Positions 6,133-6,949 of a DNA stretch of 6,949 nt are shown one piece after another (position 1 is the stretch's first letter; the number at the start of each line of letters is the position of its first letter). The position numbers were made by a program, and so were the translations under genes. The DNA lies in NCBI GenBank assembly GCA_903819605.1, contig CAIJEA010000665.1, positions 1-6,949 of the forward strand, written 5' to 3'. The notes beneath the pieces are model-generated. The model was not told the DNA's origin and made no database searches. It saw nothing but the letters and a program-made list of their open reading frames with translations. Source of the stretch: an uncultured cyanobacterium (GTDB lineage: Bacteria > Cyanobacteriota > Cyanobacteriia > Pseudanabaenales > Pseudanabaenaceae).

Positions 6133-6873
6133 TTGTTGAAATCAATAGAATTCTCCCACTATCGAAGTATTGTTGTTTTAACTGGAGCAGGAATATCTGT
6201 CGCTTCTGGTATTCGTCCTTTTCGTGGTCAAGGAGGTTTGTGGAACGAAATTAATCCCTTAGATTATGCACATTATTCTTTACTTGAAACTAATCCAGAA
6301 GCAATTTGGGGACTAGATGGTTCTCTGAGAAAGCAATTGAGAAACGCGCAACCGAATGCTGCTCATATCAAACTTGCAGAGTTTGAAACGCAACTGTCTT
6401 CAGACCAGCAATTCACACTCATTACCCAAAACATCGACGGACTGCACCATCTTGCTGGCAGCAGTAACATTATTGAGATACATGGTAATGTTCTTTGGAC
6501 TCGATGCAGCAATCAGGATTGTAGCCTGACACCTTACTCAGATAGCAATTCTTATGATGATCTAATACCTATCTGTCAGATCTGCGCTTCTCCGCTTCGA
6601 CCTGATATTGTGTTGTTTGGCGAACAGCTACCCGTTAAACAAGAGTGGCTTGCAAAAAAAGCTTTACGGGATTGCGATCTTTTTATAGCCATAGGGACTT
6701 CTGGAACAGTCTCACCAGCTTCAAATTTTGTGCGATCAGCAGATTATGCAGGAGCTAGAACTATCCTCATCAATTTAGAGCCAATGGAACCAAGAAATCC
6801 TTACTTTAAAGAGGAGTATTTAGGATATGCTGAGGAATTAGTGCCAATTATGTTTGATATGTCATACAAATAA
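6133..6873 (+). CDS. Sir2-family NAD-dependent protein deacylase, zinc type
   Basis: A sirtuin of 246 residues that would remove acyl groups from protein lysines, using NAD+ and releasing nicotinamide and O-acyl-ADP-ribose. Key parts are present: GAGIS at 18-22, SGIRPFRG at 25-32 (Phe30, Arg31), QNID at 99-102, catalytic His117 in EIHGN, zinc cysteines Cys125, Cys130, Cys148 and Cys151, FGE at 162-164 and GTSG at 188-191. The length fits CobB-type enzymes. The Tyr-x-x-Arg that CobB and SIRT5 use to recognise succinyl or malonyl lysine aligns here with Asp62-x-x-Leu65, so acidic acyl groups are probably not preferred. The start is TTG 6133 (or TTG 6136), backed by AGAGGA. It follows the SDR gene by 84 bp. 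It has no HIP1 site, where about 1.5 would be expected, so this is not significant. It could act as a defence NADase, but the compact zinc-binding form favours deacylation. Confidence 0.9.
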   Translation: MLKSIEFSHYRSIVVLTGAGISVASGIRPFRGQGGLWNEINPLDYAHYSLLETNPEAIWGLDGSLRKQLRNAQPNAAHIKLAEFETQLSSDQQFTLITQNIDGLHHLAGSSNIIEIHGNVLWTRCSNQDCSLTPYSDSNSYDDLIPICQICASPLRPDIVLFGEQLPVKQEWLAKKALRDCDLFIAIGTSGTVSPASNFVRSADYAGARTILINLEPMEPRNPYFKEEYLGYAEELVPIMFDMSYK

Positions 6874-6949
6874 CAGCGTTCGCCATCACCGCGATATTAA
6901 ACAGGATTTAACACTTTTGGGGTTGACCAGATAGCCTAACGCCAAGCCG

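Noticed and set aside
6133..6873. Lack of HIP1 sites in the sirtuin gene as a sign of recent transfer
   Set aside because: At the density seen elsewhere about 1.5 copies are expected in 741 bp, so none is unremarkable.
6886..6948. - strand frame of 20 codons open to the right edge, ending at TGA 6888-6886
   Set aside because: It could be the tail of a convergent gene or a mobile-element end, but 20 codons without a known motif cannot support a call.

Overview
The window looks like a stretch of ordinary cyanobacterial chromosome. The strongest sign is the octamer GCGATCGC (HIP1), present 12 times between 656 and 5932 when chance would give about 0.1 in this length. The fairly AT-rich composition, weak or missing Shine-Dalgarno sites and the protein families present fit as well. 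I cannot name the genus from sequence alone. A Pseudanabaena-like filamentous cyanobacterium is only a guess.

All five convincing genes are on the + strand. (1) 211-2721 is a ten-helix P-type ATPase of the CtpE-like group, with a structured 200-bp upstream region. It ends in a strong intrinsic terminator (2721-2763). (2) 2781-3299 is a small four-helix membrane protein of unknown function. Its best start lies just past that terminator, only 9 nt after a perfect TATAAT, so its mRNA may be leaderless. (3) 3300-3513 looks intergenic but carries, on the - strand, a decayed ankyrin-repeat fragment. (4) 3514-5250 is a HerA-like HAS-barrel ATPase with an unusual Walker A. (5) 5308-6048 is a short-chain dehydrogenase/reductase. 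(6) 6133-6873 is a zinc-binding Sir2/CobB-type NAD-dependent deacylase with a TTG start. The last 76 bp hold nothing I can identify.

The P-type ATPase is a self-contained unit closed by its own terminator. HerA, SDR and Sir2 are co-directional with gaps of 57 and 83 bp and no visible terminator, so they could be one transcription unit. HerA next to Sir2 recalls the known SIR2-HerA anti-phage systems. However, this sirtuin is a compact deacylase type and the HerA is the HAS-barrel form I would expect as a housekeeping gene, so a defence role is only a hypothesis. I found no CRISPR, tRNA, rRNA, intact insertion sequence or prophage signal.
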